DNA of 49,134 bases from JBBQFC01 sp038321615 (lineage in GTDB: Bacteria; Bacteroidota; Bacteroidia; Flavobacteriales_D; Cryomorphaceae). Position 1 is the first letter of the stretch; each line of letters begins with the position of its first letter. The notes below the pieces were generated by a model, which worked only from the letters and a program-made list of their open reading frames with translations, was not told the origin of the DNA and did no database searches. Both the position numbers and the translations under genes were made by a program. The stretch spans positions 1 to 49,134 of the forward strand of contig JBBQFC010000021.1 of assembly GCA_038321615.1 (NCBI GenBank), written 5' to 3'. This document shows, piece by piece, positions 1-8,834 of the stretch.

Positions 1-420
<420 letters not shown>

Positions 421-431
421 ATAAACATTCA

Positions 432-445
432 TGTCCCGAAGGACA
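432..445 (-). other. UUCG tetraloop hairpin in the 16S leader
   Basis: On the minus strand the bases read TGTCC-TTCG-GGACA, a perfect 5-bp stem closed by the very stable C(UUCG)G tetraloop. It sits about 12 bases upstream of the mature 16S 5' end in the transcribed leader. A role in leader folding or rRNA processing is inference. Confidence 0.6.
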
Positions 446-534
446 AATTATTTGAGATTGTTTGACCCAGTAATTAATTAACAAGGATCTTGACTTGCTG
501 CTATTGCAAAATTTTCAAAGAACTTTTTTAAACT

Positions 535-552
535 CTCCCAACAAAATGGGAG
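535..552 (-). other. Hairpin at the start of the rrn leader
   Basis: CTCCCA (535-540) and TGGGAG (547-552) form a perfect 6-bp stem around a 6-base loop. It lies just downstream of the proximal rrn promoter, so it would be near the 5' end of that transcript. Function unknown. Confidence 0.4.
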
Positions 553-554
553 CG

Positions 555-584
555 CAAAGGTAATAACTTTTTTCTTCTGGCAAA
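555..584 (-). promoter_or_regulatory. rrn promoter P3 (proximal)
   Basis: The minus strand carries TACCTTTG (555-562), an exact match to the Bacteroidetes -7 element TAnnTTTG. TTTG (581-584) lies 18 bases upstream as the -33 element. The predicted start is about 548, giving a leader of roughly 130 bases before 16S. Confidence 0.75.
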
Positions 585-625
585 CTTTTTGAAAAATATT
601 TTTTCGAAACTTTCGAGCCGGACGA

Positions 626-654
626 CAAAACTACAAAGCTTTTTCTATTCCAAA
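626..654 (-). promoter_or_regulatory. rrn promoter P2 (middle)
   Basis: The minus strand carries TAGTTTTG (626-633), an exact TAnnTTTG, with TTTG (651-654) 17 bases upstream. It lies about 70 bases upstream of P3 in the same orientation. Confidence 0.6.
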
Positions 655-735
655 CTCGTTTGTTGATAAAAACTCGAAGCGTTGGTTGCCCTTTTCTTCC
701 TTTTTCTCAAGTGTGCTTTCCGTCGAAAGCGGGTG

Positions 736-765
736 CAAATGTACAGTCATTTTTTACCTGCACAA
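736..765 (-). promoter_or_regulatory. rrn promoter P1 (distal)
   Basis: The minus strand carries TACATTTG (736-743), an exact TAnnTTTG, with TTG (763-765) exactly 19 bases upstream, the consensus spacing. It is the outermost of three tandem elements ahead of 16S. The stretch 421-828 holds only the leader and these promoters; I see no gene in it. Confidence 0.65.
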
Positions 766-828
766 GTGTTTGACTAAAGTTTATTCAAAATAATTTACGC
801 CCGTTTTGCAATCAATTGATTTGAAGCG

Positions 829-1521
829 CTATGGATTGGAACTTGAAACAGGAATAATTTTTCCCTTGATTAAATCACCCATGTTTCTCGAGAAATCAAC
901 GATAAATTCGGCCATAGTGTCGCTGCTGCATGAAGCCACAGCACCGGGGAAAGCGCTGGCGAACATTTCCGTCTCCACACTGCCCAATGCCAAAGCGTTA
1001 AAAGTCAATTCACTACCGGCAAATTCAGCTGCCATTACTTCGATCCACACATTCAGCGCCCCTTTACTGCTGCTATATGCACTCAATCCCGGAAACTTCA
1101 CACTACCTCCAACCCCACCTACGCTGCTGACGGCAACCACGTGGGTTTTCCCCAGGTAGGGCATCAAAATTTGGGTCAATAAGAAAGGTGCGAAAACATT
1201 CACGTTATATACCCGATGCAAATCCTTTTCATCTATTTCCTTAAAAGGCTTGTATACGAGAGTACCAGCGTTGTGAATGAGTATATCCAAACCACCCAGC
1301 TGATTCACCTGCCCGGCAACCGCTTGCCTACCAAGGTCGGTGCTAACATCCGCTGTTATCCAATGTAATCGGCTATCAAACGCCTTCGATAGACCTTCAG
1401 GCCTTGAACTTCTGGATACCGCCACAACCTCGGAATCGTCGTCAGCTAAAAAATTCTCGACTAAAGCAAGCCCAATTCCTCGACTCGCTCCAGTAACTAA
1501 TACCCGCGTCTTTTTATTCAT
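829..1521 (-). CDS. Short-chain dehydrogenase/reductase (SDR)
   Basis: A cytoplasmic NAD(P)-dependent oxidoreductase of the classical SDR family, substrate unknown. With the start at 1521 (MNKKTRV...) the protein is 230 residues. It shows the nucleotide-binding TGASRGIG at 10-17, HNAG at 83-86 (family NNAG), and the catalytic Ser 132/133, Tyr149 and Lys153 (S...YxxxK). The frame stays open upstream to 1623, but that extension is not SDR-like and overlaps the divergent neighbour, so 1521 is preferred. It is divergent from the beta-barrel gene at 1558, with only 36 bases between the starts, and points towards the rrn promoters. Confidence 0.88.
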   Translation of the reverse strand: MNKKTRVLVTGASRGIGLALVENFLADDDSEVVAVSRSSRPEGLSKAFDSRLHWITADVSTDLGRQAVAGQVNQLGGLDILIHNAGTLVYKPFKEIDEKDLHRVYNVNVFAPFLLTQILMPYLGKTHVVAVSSVGGVGGSVKFPGLSAYSSSKGALNVWIEVMAAEFAGSELTFNALALGSVETEMFASAFPGAVASCSSDTMAEFIVDFSRNMGDLIKGKIIPVSSSNP

Positions 1522-1527
1522 TCTACG

Positions 1528-1535
1528 TACCTTTG
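1528..1535 (+). promoter_or_regulatory. Possible -7 promoter element for the 1558 gene
   Basis: TACCTTTG matches TAnnTTTG exactly and ends 22 bases before the ATG at 1558. No clear TTTG is present at the -33 distance, and the site lies within the 36-base divergent gap, so support is partial. Confidence 0.35.
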
Positions 1536-1557
1536 AGTGATTTACTCTACCTCTATT

Positions 1558-2124
1558 ATGTTGCGCATCCTGTTCGCTACACTTTGTTTTTTTACCATTA
1601 CCGGCATGTCGGGTCAAAACCAATCGACTCCCAAAGGAAATAATAATCCGCTCAAAGGAGTGCCTTTTAAGGATAGACTTTTCTTAGGTGGCGATTTCGG
1701 GCTGAGTTTCGGAACCATCACCTTTGTGCGAATAGCACCGCTCCTAGGCTATAATGTAACTCCAAGACTGGCTTTTGGTTTGGGGCCATCTTATCAATAT
1801 TGGAGCGACAGTAGATTTGCTCCTAAACTTAGCTCCAGCATTTATGGAGGAGCTTTTTTTGGGCGCTATTTCGTTTTCGAAAATGTGTTTGCCGAATCGA
1901 GCTTGGAAATTCTTAACCTTGAAGAAATCTCCTTCAGCCCTTCACCAGATTTTGAGCGATCGAGGGTTACCATACCGGTGTGGTTCGTGGGAGCAGGTTT
2001 TAGCCAACGCAATTCCAGAGGCAGCGGCTTCTTCATTGCGGCATATTATGATCTCATTCAGAATATCAATTCGCCTTATCCAAATAACATCTCCCTTCGT
2101 ATTGGAGGTTTTATCGGGCTTTAA
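1558..2124 (+). CDS. Small secreted outer-membrane beta-barrel-like protein
   Basis: A 188-residue protein of unknown function. The start ATG at 1558 opens a clean signal peptide (MLRILFATLCFFTITGMSGQ); the frame could also begin at GTG 1537, which would put polar residues before it. The mature part is a run of alternating glycine- and aromatic-rich strands ending in ISLRIGGFIGL, the pattern of small 8-stranded outer-membrane barrels in Bacteroidetes. No enzyme motif is visible. It is followed after 54 bases by the large repeat protein in the same direction, with a small ACGGG/CCCGT hairpin at 2139-2154 between them. Confidence 0.75.
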   Translation: MLRILFATLCFFTITGMSGQNQSTPKGNNNPLKGVPFKDRLFLGGDFGLSFGTITFVRIAPLLGYNVTPRLAFGLGPSYQYWSDSRFAPKLSSSIYGGAFFGRYFVFENVFAESSLEILNLEEISFSPSPDFERSRVTIPVWFVGAGFSQRNSRGSGFFIAAYYDLIQNINSPYPNNISLRIGGFIGL

Positions 2125-2178
2125 TCCGTTGCAACTAAACGGGGTCTCTCCCGTATAGTCGATCAAAACTTAGTAAAT

Positions 2179-5100
2179 ATGTTCTCCCTTAAACGACAGC
2201 ATTTACTGGCTTTGGCATTCAATGTCTTCGCCATCGGCTGTATTTCAATTTCCTTTCCAGCTGCCATCTCGGCCCAAATTCAAATATGGGGCGCAAGTTC
2301 TGGCGGTGGTACGAATTCAATTGGTTCCATTTTCAGCTTATTTGATGATGGGAGCGACTTGGAAAACAAATATTCTTTCACTTTCAATAACGATGGCAAT
2401 ACCGCCCAAACTCCCTTACTAGCAGCCAGCGATGGTGCTTTGTATGGAACCACACTGAGCGGAGGTACTTTTAACAACGGCACAATTTATCGGTTTACAG
2501 AAGCCGATGGTTTTGAAACATTACACCATTTTAACGGTACATCAGGCGGGGCAAATTCTCAAAGTGGGCTGATCGAGATAAGCCCTGGAGAAATGGTTGG
2601 TGCCGCCTCTACAGGCGGGCAAAATGGAGTCGGTATTCTGTATCAATATTCACTGACGACAGGTTTTTCTGTGCTTCACAACTTCGCGGCTTCGACGGAA
2701 GGCGCTAACCCCATCGGGCAAATGTATTTCGATATTGGTACGAACACGCTCTACGGCAACTGCTTAAACGGCGGGGCTCAAGGCTTAGGAACACTTTTTC
2801 AATTTACAATTTCTGCCAGTATTGTTTCGTTACATCACTTTTCAAGTGCCGCCGCAGGAAGCAATCCACGTGGCGGGCTTACTCTTGGGTCGGATGGCAA
2901 ACTTTATGGCACATGCCAATTTGGTGGCGCCAATGGGCAAGGAAATATCTTTCGGTTTGACATCGGTTCAAATGTTATTGAAGTGGTTTACAACTTAAAT
3001 AACGCTACGTCCGACGGACGCTTTCCAGCTGGAAGACTTATCGAATCTTCGCCTGGTATCTTTCTTGGTACTTGCTCGGCAGGTGCCACCTTAAATGCCG
3101 GATCGATTTTCAAAGTTACTTCGGCTGGGGTGTATACCCGACTTCGAAGCTTGAGCAATTCGGATGGTTCAGCTCCAAAATCTGGGCTCACTGCCGGCGG
3201 CGACAGTTTCTTTTATGGCCTTACCGACTTTGGTGGAAGTGGCGGTGGAACATTTTACCGCATCAACGAAAGCGGAACATTCACCAAATTGCGAAATTTG
3301 AGTGCTTCTGCTGATGGCACCAATGGACTCACTCACCCTACCCTAACCGGAACCAACACGCTAATAACCCCGGTGAGCAACGGAGGTGTTGCAAATGATG
3401 GAACAATACTTAAATATACCATCGGGGGTACGTTTTCAAAACTTCATAATTTTAGTTTATCGCAAAGTGGTCAAACTCCACAATCCTTGCTCGCAGTAGA
3501 AGGAGGTTTTCTTGGCACCACGAATATAGGAGGTGGTTTCAATACCGGTGCCTTGTTCTTTACTGAATTGAGCGGGCAGACAGTTAAGCTCGCTGACTTT
3601 GAGCCTTCGGTAGAAGGCCAAAATCCTAATGGGATCCTTTGTCCCACCGGTGATGGTCATTATATAGGAACCGCCCGATTTGGAGGGCTCTTTGATAGTG
3701 GCACCATCTTTCGCACAGACCTCGAAGGGAATGTAGAAATACTGCATCATTTTGACGGTGGTGAATTTGGCCTTGCACCTTTCGGCGGCGTATTTAAGCA
3801 CAGCGACGGAAACTATTATGGCACCACTTTGCTTGGCGGGATCTTCGGCGAAGGAATTATCTATAGAATTACTGAAGATGGATCGTTTACATATTTGCAG
3901 AGTTGCTTTGGCTTCTTTGATGGTGGAAATCCAGAATCGACTCCAACCGAAGGCGAAAACGGGCTCATCTATTTCAGCACTACCAGCGGTGGCGATTTTA
4001 GCGCAGGCACATTGGTATCCTACGACCTTATTTCTGAGACAATTACGGCGGCGCATCACTTCACTGGAGCTAATGACGGATCATCTCCTAAGGGCAGTCT
4101 CTTAACAGATGCCGCAGGCCACATCTTTGGAACAACTACGCTTGGCGGAAGCGGCGGGGGTACCATTTTCCGCTACAGCGTCGGCCAAGGGTTTAGTACA
4201 CTTCACGGTTTTTCGCCAGCGAGCGAAGGCAGTAATCCAGCAGGAGGGCTTAGCCAAGATATAAATGGAAAGATTTATGGTTTTTGCCAAAATGGCGGCT
4301 CCGGTGGATTCGGCAGTTTATTCAGTTATTCCGACGCGGATGGTTTTGAGCTCATCGCGAGCCTTGATGCTTCTATAGCACCACAACCGGTGGGAGTTCC
4401 AGCATTTTTTTACCCAGAATGCCTGGATCCAAGCGGCTGTGAAACCAGTGAACCATGCAATGTGGCTCGTTGCAATTTTGGGATCTGCGAGGAAGCAGCT
4501 ATTAATCCAGTCTTTTCAGATGTCGTAGTTGGTTTTTGCAATCCTATGGAAAATGGGTACAATCTTACCATAACGCTTACATTGGATGCCAGCCCCGGAG
4601 GGAGTTTAAGCATAGGTGGCCAAAGCTTCATCCTTGACGAGAATGTTTTGCAATACACCATCATAATAGAGACGCTCATAGCAGATGGTGGAAATATTGA
4701 TTTGGACTATGCTTTCGAAGCAACAGGATGCACAGGCGCTACCGGCATTATTGGAACGGCTCCAGAACCATGTCCGCCCGTATTTCTCACCCTCATATTG
4801 CACACGGCAGATTTAGTTATTGGCTCTGAAGGATTATTTGTCGGCGGCAACTTTCAAGGATGGAACCCTTCACAATACCCAATGAGCGAAATTGAATCGG
4901 AATTGTACGAAGTCACTATTCCAATTTCCGCAGGGGAGTACGAATTCAATTTCTTCAATGGGCCGAGCATCTTCGATGGCGAATATACCATAGGCGCTTG
5001 TGCTGTAAATGGAAAACGGCAACTCAGCGTAGGAGAAGAAAATCTAACTTTAGAATATTGTTGGGAAACATGTGCGGCAGTTTGCGGATTGAGCGCAGGT

Positions 5101-5358
5101 GGTCTTTTTGAAAATATTCCGCTCAAAATTTGGCCTAATCCTGCACCGGCCAACAGCGAAATAAGGTTCTCCGGATTGGAAAATCTACAAATCGAAACCT
5201 ACCAAATATTGGATCTTCAAGGAAGATTAGTTGCGCAGGGATACCAAAACCGTTCTAATTTGCTCCAAATCGATCAACTCCAGCCAGGATTGTACTTGCT
5301 CCAATTCACTTCGAATAATGGAGCTGTTGTCGCCGGATCGCGACTTGTGGTGCAATAA
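2179..5358 (+). CDS. GloVer-repeat T9SS cargo protein
   Basis: A 1059-residue exported protein. A signal peptide (to about residue 33) is followed by about 14 copies of a roughly 45-residue repeat (about 40-740). Each has a core like G.LYGTT..GG..N.GTIYRF and ends in LHHF/LHNF plus a Gly/Asn turn. This is the family annotated as the GloVer tandem repeat (TIGR03803 type), likely a beta-propeller or solenoid. A Cys-rich linker (about 745-770), an immunoglobulin-like stretch and a carbohydrate-module-like domain (GNFQGWNPSQ, about 870-960) follow. The last 75 residues (IWPNP... to GLYLLQF) are a type A T9SS sorting domain. The protein is therefore expected at the cell surface or secreted. Ligand unknown; the terminator at 5379 closes it. 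Confidence 0.9.
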   Translation: MFSLKRQHLLALAFNVFAIGCISISFPAAISAQIQIWGASSGGGTNSIGSIFSLFDDGSDLENKYSFTFNNDGNTAQTPLLAASDGALYGTTLSGGTFNNGTIYRFTEADGFETLHHFNGTSGGANSQSGLIEISPGEMVGAASTGGQNGVGILYQYSLTTGFSVLHNFAASTEGANPIGQMYFDIGTNTLYGNCLNGGAQGLGTLFQFTISASIVSLHHFSSAAAGSNPRGGLTLGSDGKLYGTCQFGGANGQGNIFRFDIGSNVIEVVYNLNNATSDGRFPAGRLIESSPGIFLGTCSAGATLNAGSIFKVTSAGVYTRLRSLSNSDGSAPKSGLTAGGDSFFYGLTDFGGSGGGTFYRINESGTFTKLRNLSASADGTNGLTHPTLTGTNTLITPVSNGGVANDGTILKYTIGGTFSKLHNFSLSQSGQTPQSLLAVEGGFLGTTNIGGGFNTGALFFTELSGQTVKLADFEPSVEGQNPNGILCPTGDGHYIGTARFGGLFDSGTIFRTDLEGNVEILHHFDGGEFGLAPFGGVFKHSDGNYYGTTLLGGIFGEGIIYRITEDGSFTYLQSCFGFFDGGNPESTPTEGENGLIYFSTTSGGDFSAGTLVSYDLISETITAAHHFTGANDGSSPKGSLLTDAAGHIFGTTTLGGSGGGTIFRYSVGQGFSTLHGFSPASEGSNPAGGLSQDINGKIYGFCQNGGSGGFGSLFSYSDADGFELIASLDASIAPQPVGVPAFFYPECLDPSGCETSEPCNVARCNFGICEEAAINPVFSDVVVGFCNPMENGYNLTITLTLDASPGGSLSIGGQSFILDENVLQYTIIIETLIADGGNIDLDYAFEATGCTGATGIIGTAPEPCPPVFLTLILHTADLVIGSEGLFVGGNFQGWNPSQYPMSEIESELYEVTIPISAGEYEFNFFNGPSIFDGEYTIGACAVNGKRQLSVGEENLTLEYCWETCAAVCGLSAGGLFENIPLKIWPNPAPANSEIRFSGLENLQIETYQILDLQGRLVAQGYQNRSNLLQIDQLQPGLYLLQFTSNNGAVVAGSRLVVQ

Positions 5359-5378
5359 AACTTTCTACAATGAAATTA

Positions 5379-5410
5379 AAAGGGCGAGCTTCTTGAGAAG
5401 CTCGCCCTTT
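5379..5410. terminator. Bidirectional terminator between the GloVer gene and tpx
   Basis: A perfect inverted repeat of about 14-15 bp (AAAGGGCGAGCTTC and its complement) around a tiny loop, with A-rich and T-rich flanks on the two sides. It lies between the convergent stops at 5358 (plus) and 5431 (minus), so it can serve both transcripts. Confidence 0.92.
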
Positions 5411-5430
5411 CATTTTGAAAGACTATCTGA

Positions 5431-5934
5431 TCAAAGTTTTTTGACTTCGGCCATTACTTTGTCGTAATCGGGTTCGTGCGTGATGTCATCGACTACCTCA
5501 GTAAAGGTAATTTTGTTGTTTTCGTCGACCACAAATACCACACGGGCACTCAAACCTTTTAAGGGGCCGTCTTCCATCCGGGTGTTGTAATCATCCGTAA
5601 AAGTGCCTCTAAAATCAGATGCGAGCTCTATGTTATCAATTCCCTCCGTCGCGCAGAATCGTTTCATAGCAAATGGCAGATCTTTTGAAACTACGATGCC
5701 TACGGCGTCTTTGTGTCCTGAAAGCTCCTTACTAAAGCGTCGGGTTTCCATTTGGCAAACCCCGGTATCGAGACTTGGGAGGGCAATGATTACCTTCTTT
5801 TTTCCGGTGTGTGCAGAAAGCTTCCCTTCGCTCAAATCTTCTCGAACGTATGAAAAATCGGGAGCTTGGGAGCCAACCTCGGGTATATGTCCTTTGAGGT
5901 GTACAGGATTTCCTTTAAATTTTGTTTCTTTCAT
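5431..5934 (-). CDS. tpx: Thiol peroxidase Tpx (atypical 2-Cys peroxiredoxin)
   Basis: Reduces hydrogen peroxide and organic peroxides using thioredoxin as reductant, in the cytoplasm (or periplasm in some species; no signal peptide here). 167 residues, normal for the family. The peroxidatic Cys60 lies in SLDTGVC and the resolving Cys94 in KRFCATEG, matching the Cys61/Cys95 pair of E. coli Tpx. The N-terminal VHLKGHIPEVGSQAPDF is family-typical. It starts 20 bases after the purL stop, so the two are probably one transcript ending at the 5379 hairpin. Confidence 0.96.
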   Translation of the reverse strand: MKETKFKGNPVHLKGHIPEVGSQAPDFSYVREDLSEGKLSAHTGKKKVIIALPSLDTGVCQMETRRFSKELSGHKDAVGIVVSKDLPFAMKRFCATEGIDNIELASDFRGTFTDDYNTRMEDGPLKGLSARVVFVVDENNKITFTEVVDDITHEPDYDKVMAEVKKL

Positions 5935-5954
5935 GATATTTTATTTTCGGTTTG

Positions 5955-8207
5955 TCAATCAATAACAGCGCTTTCCATTTTTCGTTCGATCGCTGTATTG
6001 TATATTTCGGCTGCATCGCTAATGAAACCATAGTGATCGTCGTCGACCACCATTTTTCCACGAGTGACGTGGCCAAGTAAAGTGAAAGGCACTTTTCGCC
6101 GTGAAAGCTCTTCTATGAAGCCATCTTCCATTTCGGGAGATATGCTGGCGATGATTCGGCTTTGTGCCTCCCCGAAAAGGAATGCATCCATACGCACGTC
6201 GGCATCGGAGGTAATATCGAATCCAAGCCCGCGATGAATCCCCATTTCTACAAGGGTCACAAACAACCCGCCATCCGAAATATCGTGTGCCGCATTTATC
6301 GTATTCTTAGCTATTAGCGTGCGCACGGCTACTTGCACGGCAAACTCTCGATCCATATCGAAATATGGAGCTGGGCTGCGCTTTACGCCCCGAATATTGG
6401 CCAAATATTCCGATGATCCCAAGTCATTTTGAGATTCACCAATTAAAAAGATCAAATCGCCTTTTTCCTTAAAATCAAGGGTCATTAACTTGTTCTTATC
6501 TCGAAGGATACCAATCATTCCGATCGTAGGAGTGGGGAATACCGGCACAGCGTCTTTCCCTTCTCGCACGGTTTGGTTGTAAAAGCTGACGTTGCCGCCA
6601 GTTACAGGGGTGTTGAACTTTTTGCAGGCATCGCCCATGCCTTCGATGGCTTTAACAAATTGCCAATAAACTTCTGGGTTGTATGGATTACCGAAATTGA
6701 GGCAATTTGTGATGGCGGAGGGCTCACCACCTGAGCAAGAAATATTTCGCGCGGCTTCGGCTACGGCAATCGCTGTTCCGATTTTGGGATCATTTTGCAC
6801 GTAGCGTGCATTGCAATCTACCGTCATGGCAAGCGCCGATTTGGCATCTTTCAAATTGACCACCCCGGCGTCGCTTGGCTGGTTGGTATGCATTGTGCGG
6901 GTGCCGACCATAGAGTCGTATTGCCTGGTAATCCATCTTTTCGAAGCGATATTGGGCTGCGCCAAAAGTTGCATGGCCACTTCCTTTAAATTATCGGGTT
7001 CGGCAAGGTCATCGATCTTGAATTTCTGGTTTTCCGCAAAGTAGGCTGGTTCAGTGTATTCTCTTTTATAAACTGGAGCGCCGCCACCAAGCACCAAATC
7101 ATGTGCGGGGACGTCGGCAACGAGCTCACCGTGCATATAATAATGTAGGCGTCCGCCTTCGGTAACTTCACCGATTTGTACGGCGTTCAGATCCCATTTG
7201 TCAAAAATTCGCTCCACCACGTTTTCCTGCCCCTTCTTCACTACCACGAGCATACGCTCTTGCGATTCAGACAAAAGGATTTCAAAGGGTTTCATACCTG
7301 CTTGTCGGGTAGGGACCTTATCGAGATCTATCCGCATTCCGTAGCCTTTGGTAGCACTCATCTCGCTGGTAGAGCAGGTAATACCAGCAGCACCCATATC
7401 CTGCATCCCAATTATGGCATTGGTCTGTGCCAATTCCAAGGTAGCTTCGAGCAAGAGTTTTTCTTGAAATGGATCGCCCACCTGCACGCTTGGTAAGTCG
7501 GCGGCCGATTCTTCGGTCATATCTTTTGATGCAAAAGAAGCACCGTTTATACCATCTTTTCCGGTCGAAGACCCGACGATATATACCGGATTGCCAACTC
7601 CATACGAAGTTGCTGAAATCATAGTCCCCACCTTCATAATACCCACGCTCATGGCGTTGACCAGCGGGTTTGATTGATATACTGGATCAAAAAACACTTC
7701 TCCACCCACCACTGGGATTCCGAAAGCGTTTCCGTAATTGCCAATGCCTTTTACGACTCCGCGCATGAGCCATTTGGTGTGATCGTCGTCAATCGAACCA
7801 AATCGGAGCGAGTTGAGCTGGGCTACAGGTCGCGCACCCATGGTAAATATATCTCGATTGATTCCACCTACTCCCGTTGCAGCGCCCTGATAAGGCTCAA
7901 TAGCCGATGGATGGTTATGAGATTCTATCTTAAACGCACAGGCCAAACCTTCTCCTATATCCACCAGGCCCGCATTCTCTTCGCCGGCTTTTACCAATAG
8001 ATGGGGGCCATCCTTAGGCAGTGTTTTAAGCCAAGTGATAGAATTTTTGTAAGAACAATGTTCCGACCACATGACGGAAAAAATACTGAGTTCTGTAAAA
8101 TTTGGTGTGCGGCCAAGTATCTCTTTAATTCGTTCGAATTCTTCGGGTAAGAGACCCAAATCCTGGGCTTGTTCGAGGGTAGCTACTTCTTTGGTAAGGG
8201 TATCCAT
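5955..8207 (-). CDS. purL: Phosphoribosylformylglycinamidine synthase subunit PurL (small form)
   Basis: Catalyses the ATP-dependent FGAR to FGAM amidation in purine synthesis. At 750 residues it is the small Bacillus-type PurL, which lacks a glutaminase domain and needs PurQ and PurS; neither is in this window. The N-terminal WSEHCSYKNS contains the conserved His50. Two duplicated AIRS-type halves are visible, with AGEENAGLVDIG and ESHNHPSAIEP in the first and TGGNVSFYNQT and HDISDGGL in the second. tpx follows in the same direction. Confidence 0.96.
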   Translation of the reverse strand: MDTLTKEVATLEQAQDLGLLPEEFERIKEILGRTPNFTELSIFSVMWSEHCSYKNSITWLKTLPKDGPHLLVKAGEENAGLVDIGEGLACAFKIESHNHPSAIEPYQGAATGVGGINRDIFTMGARPVAQLNSLRFGSIDDDHTKWLMRGVVKGIGNYGNAFGIPVVGGEVFFDPVYQSNPLVNAMSVGIMKVGTMISATSYGVGNPVYIVGSSTGKDGINGASFASKDMTEESAADLPSVQVGDPFQEKLLLEATLELAQTNAIIGMQDMGAAGITCSTSEMSATKGYGMRIDLDKVPTRQAGMKPFEILLSESQERMLVVVKKGQENVVERIFDKWDLNAVQIGEVTEGGRLHYYMHGELVADVPAHDLVLGGGAPVYKREYTEPAYFAENQKFKIDDLAEPDNLKEVAMQLLAQPNIASKRWITRQYDSMVGTRTMHTNQPSDAGVVNLKDAKSALAMTVDCNARYVQNDPKIGTAIAVAEAARNISCSGGEPSAITNCLNFGNPYNPEVYWQFVKAIEGMGDACKKFNTPVTGGNVSFYNQTVREGKDAVPVFPTPTIGMIGILRDKNKLMTLDFKEKGDLIFLIGESQNDLGSSEYLANIRGVKRSPAPYFDMDREFAVQVAVRTLIAKNTINAAHDISDGGLFVTLVEMGIHRGLGFDITSDADVRMDAFLFGEAQSRIIASISPEMEDGFIEELSRRKVPFTLLGHVTRGKMVVDDDHYGFISDAAEIYNTAIERKMESAVID

Positions 8208-8276
8208 TTCTTGATCGGTGGATTGGCGTTAGAAAGGGTGAAATTAACGAATTAATCGGGAGGGTGAGCGCAACCA

Positions 8277-8834
8277 ATGCCCGAAATACCCCTTCCAATC
8301 CCTTATCGGCCTTGTTGGCTGGAGAACTTAATCCGTGATACCAAATCTTTAGAAAGTATCTTTCCGTGGTGCCCGAATGATTTCAGGATAGAACGAATAC
8401 ATTTTCCGTCGGCAATTTTTTCAAAGGTGGATATCTCCGACGCGCTGAAACGGCTTGGATGGATTATCGAAAATGGCGTTCGTCAGATTTCACGCTCTTC
8501 AGAGAATGCCGTAATTCGTATTTTGGTATTGGCTGGGATTGTCGCAGGGTTTCTGAAACTCACAAGCGCGGTTGGCCAAAAGCCACCAAAGGCAAATACT
8601 TTCAAATATTATCTTAGCCGAAAAGTAGGAATTGCATTTCTTTCTCTTCGCGTTCTATGCGTTCGTGGCCATCGGCCTGATCTATTTTTGGAAGTTCTTC
8701 GATTTGCTCGGAATAAAACCGAAAGCACTGGTAGGCGTGTTCCTTCTAAAGTTGGTTTTTGGATTTGGCCTGGCATCGCTTTACACCCATTATTACGACG
8801 ATCGACGCGGGGGCGATGCTTATCGATTTTTTGA
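8277..8834 (+). CDS. Doubtful open frame between purL and the membrane protein gene
   Basis: The 8208-8631 gap contains an open frame of 185 codons, of which the first 118 lie outside any recognised gene. The last third runs out of frame through the start of the membrane protein gene at 8632, so as a whole it cannot be a normal protein. The first part has sense-like codon usage and one hydrophobic stretch (AVIRILVLAGIVAGFL) but resembles no family I know. It may be a decayed gene or chance. No long minus-strand frame competes. Confidence 0.2.
   Translation: MPEIPLPIPYRPCWLENLIRDTKSLESIFPWCPNDFRIERIHFPSAIFSKVDISDALKRLGWIIENGVRQISRSSENAVIRILVLAGIVAGFLKLTSAVGQKPPKANTFKYYLSRKVGIAFLSLRVLCVRGHRPDLFLEVLRFARNKTESTGRRVPSKVGFWIWPGIALHPLLRRSTRGRCLSIF

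Noticed and set aside
806..1159. Plus-strand open frame of 117 codons overlapping the first SDR gene
   Set aside because: It is the antisense of a gene with complete SDR motifs and has no recognisable protein features.
2139..2154. Hairpin ACGGG/CCCGT as a terminator after the small barrel gene
   Set aside because: Only 5 bp with no T-run; the two genes are more likely co-transcribed.
3457..4059. Minus-strand frame of 200 codons inside the GloVer gene
   Set aside because: Repeat-rich sense strand creates long shadow frames; the translation shows no domain and the plus-strand repeats are unmistakable.
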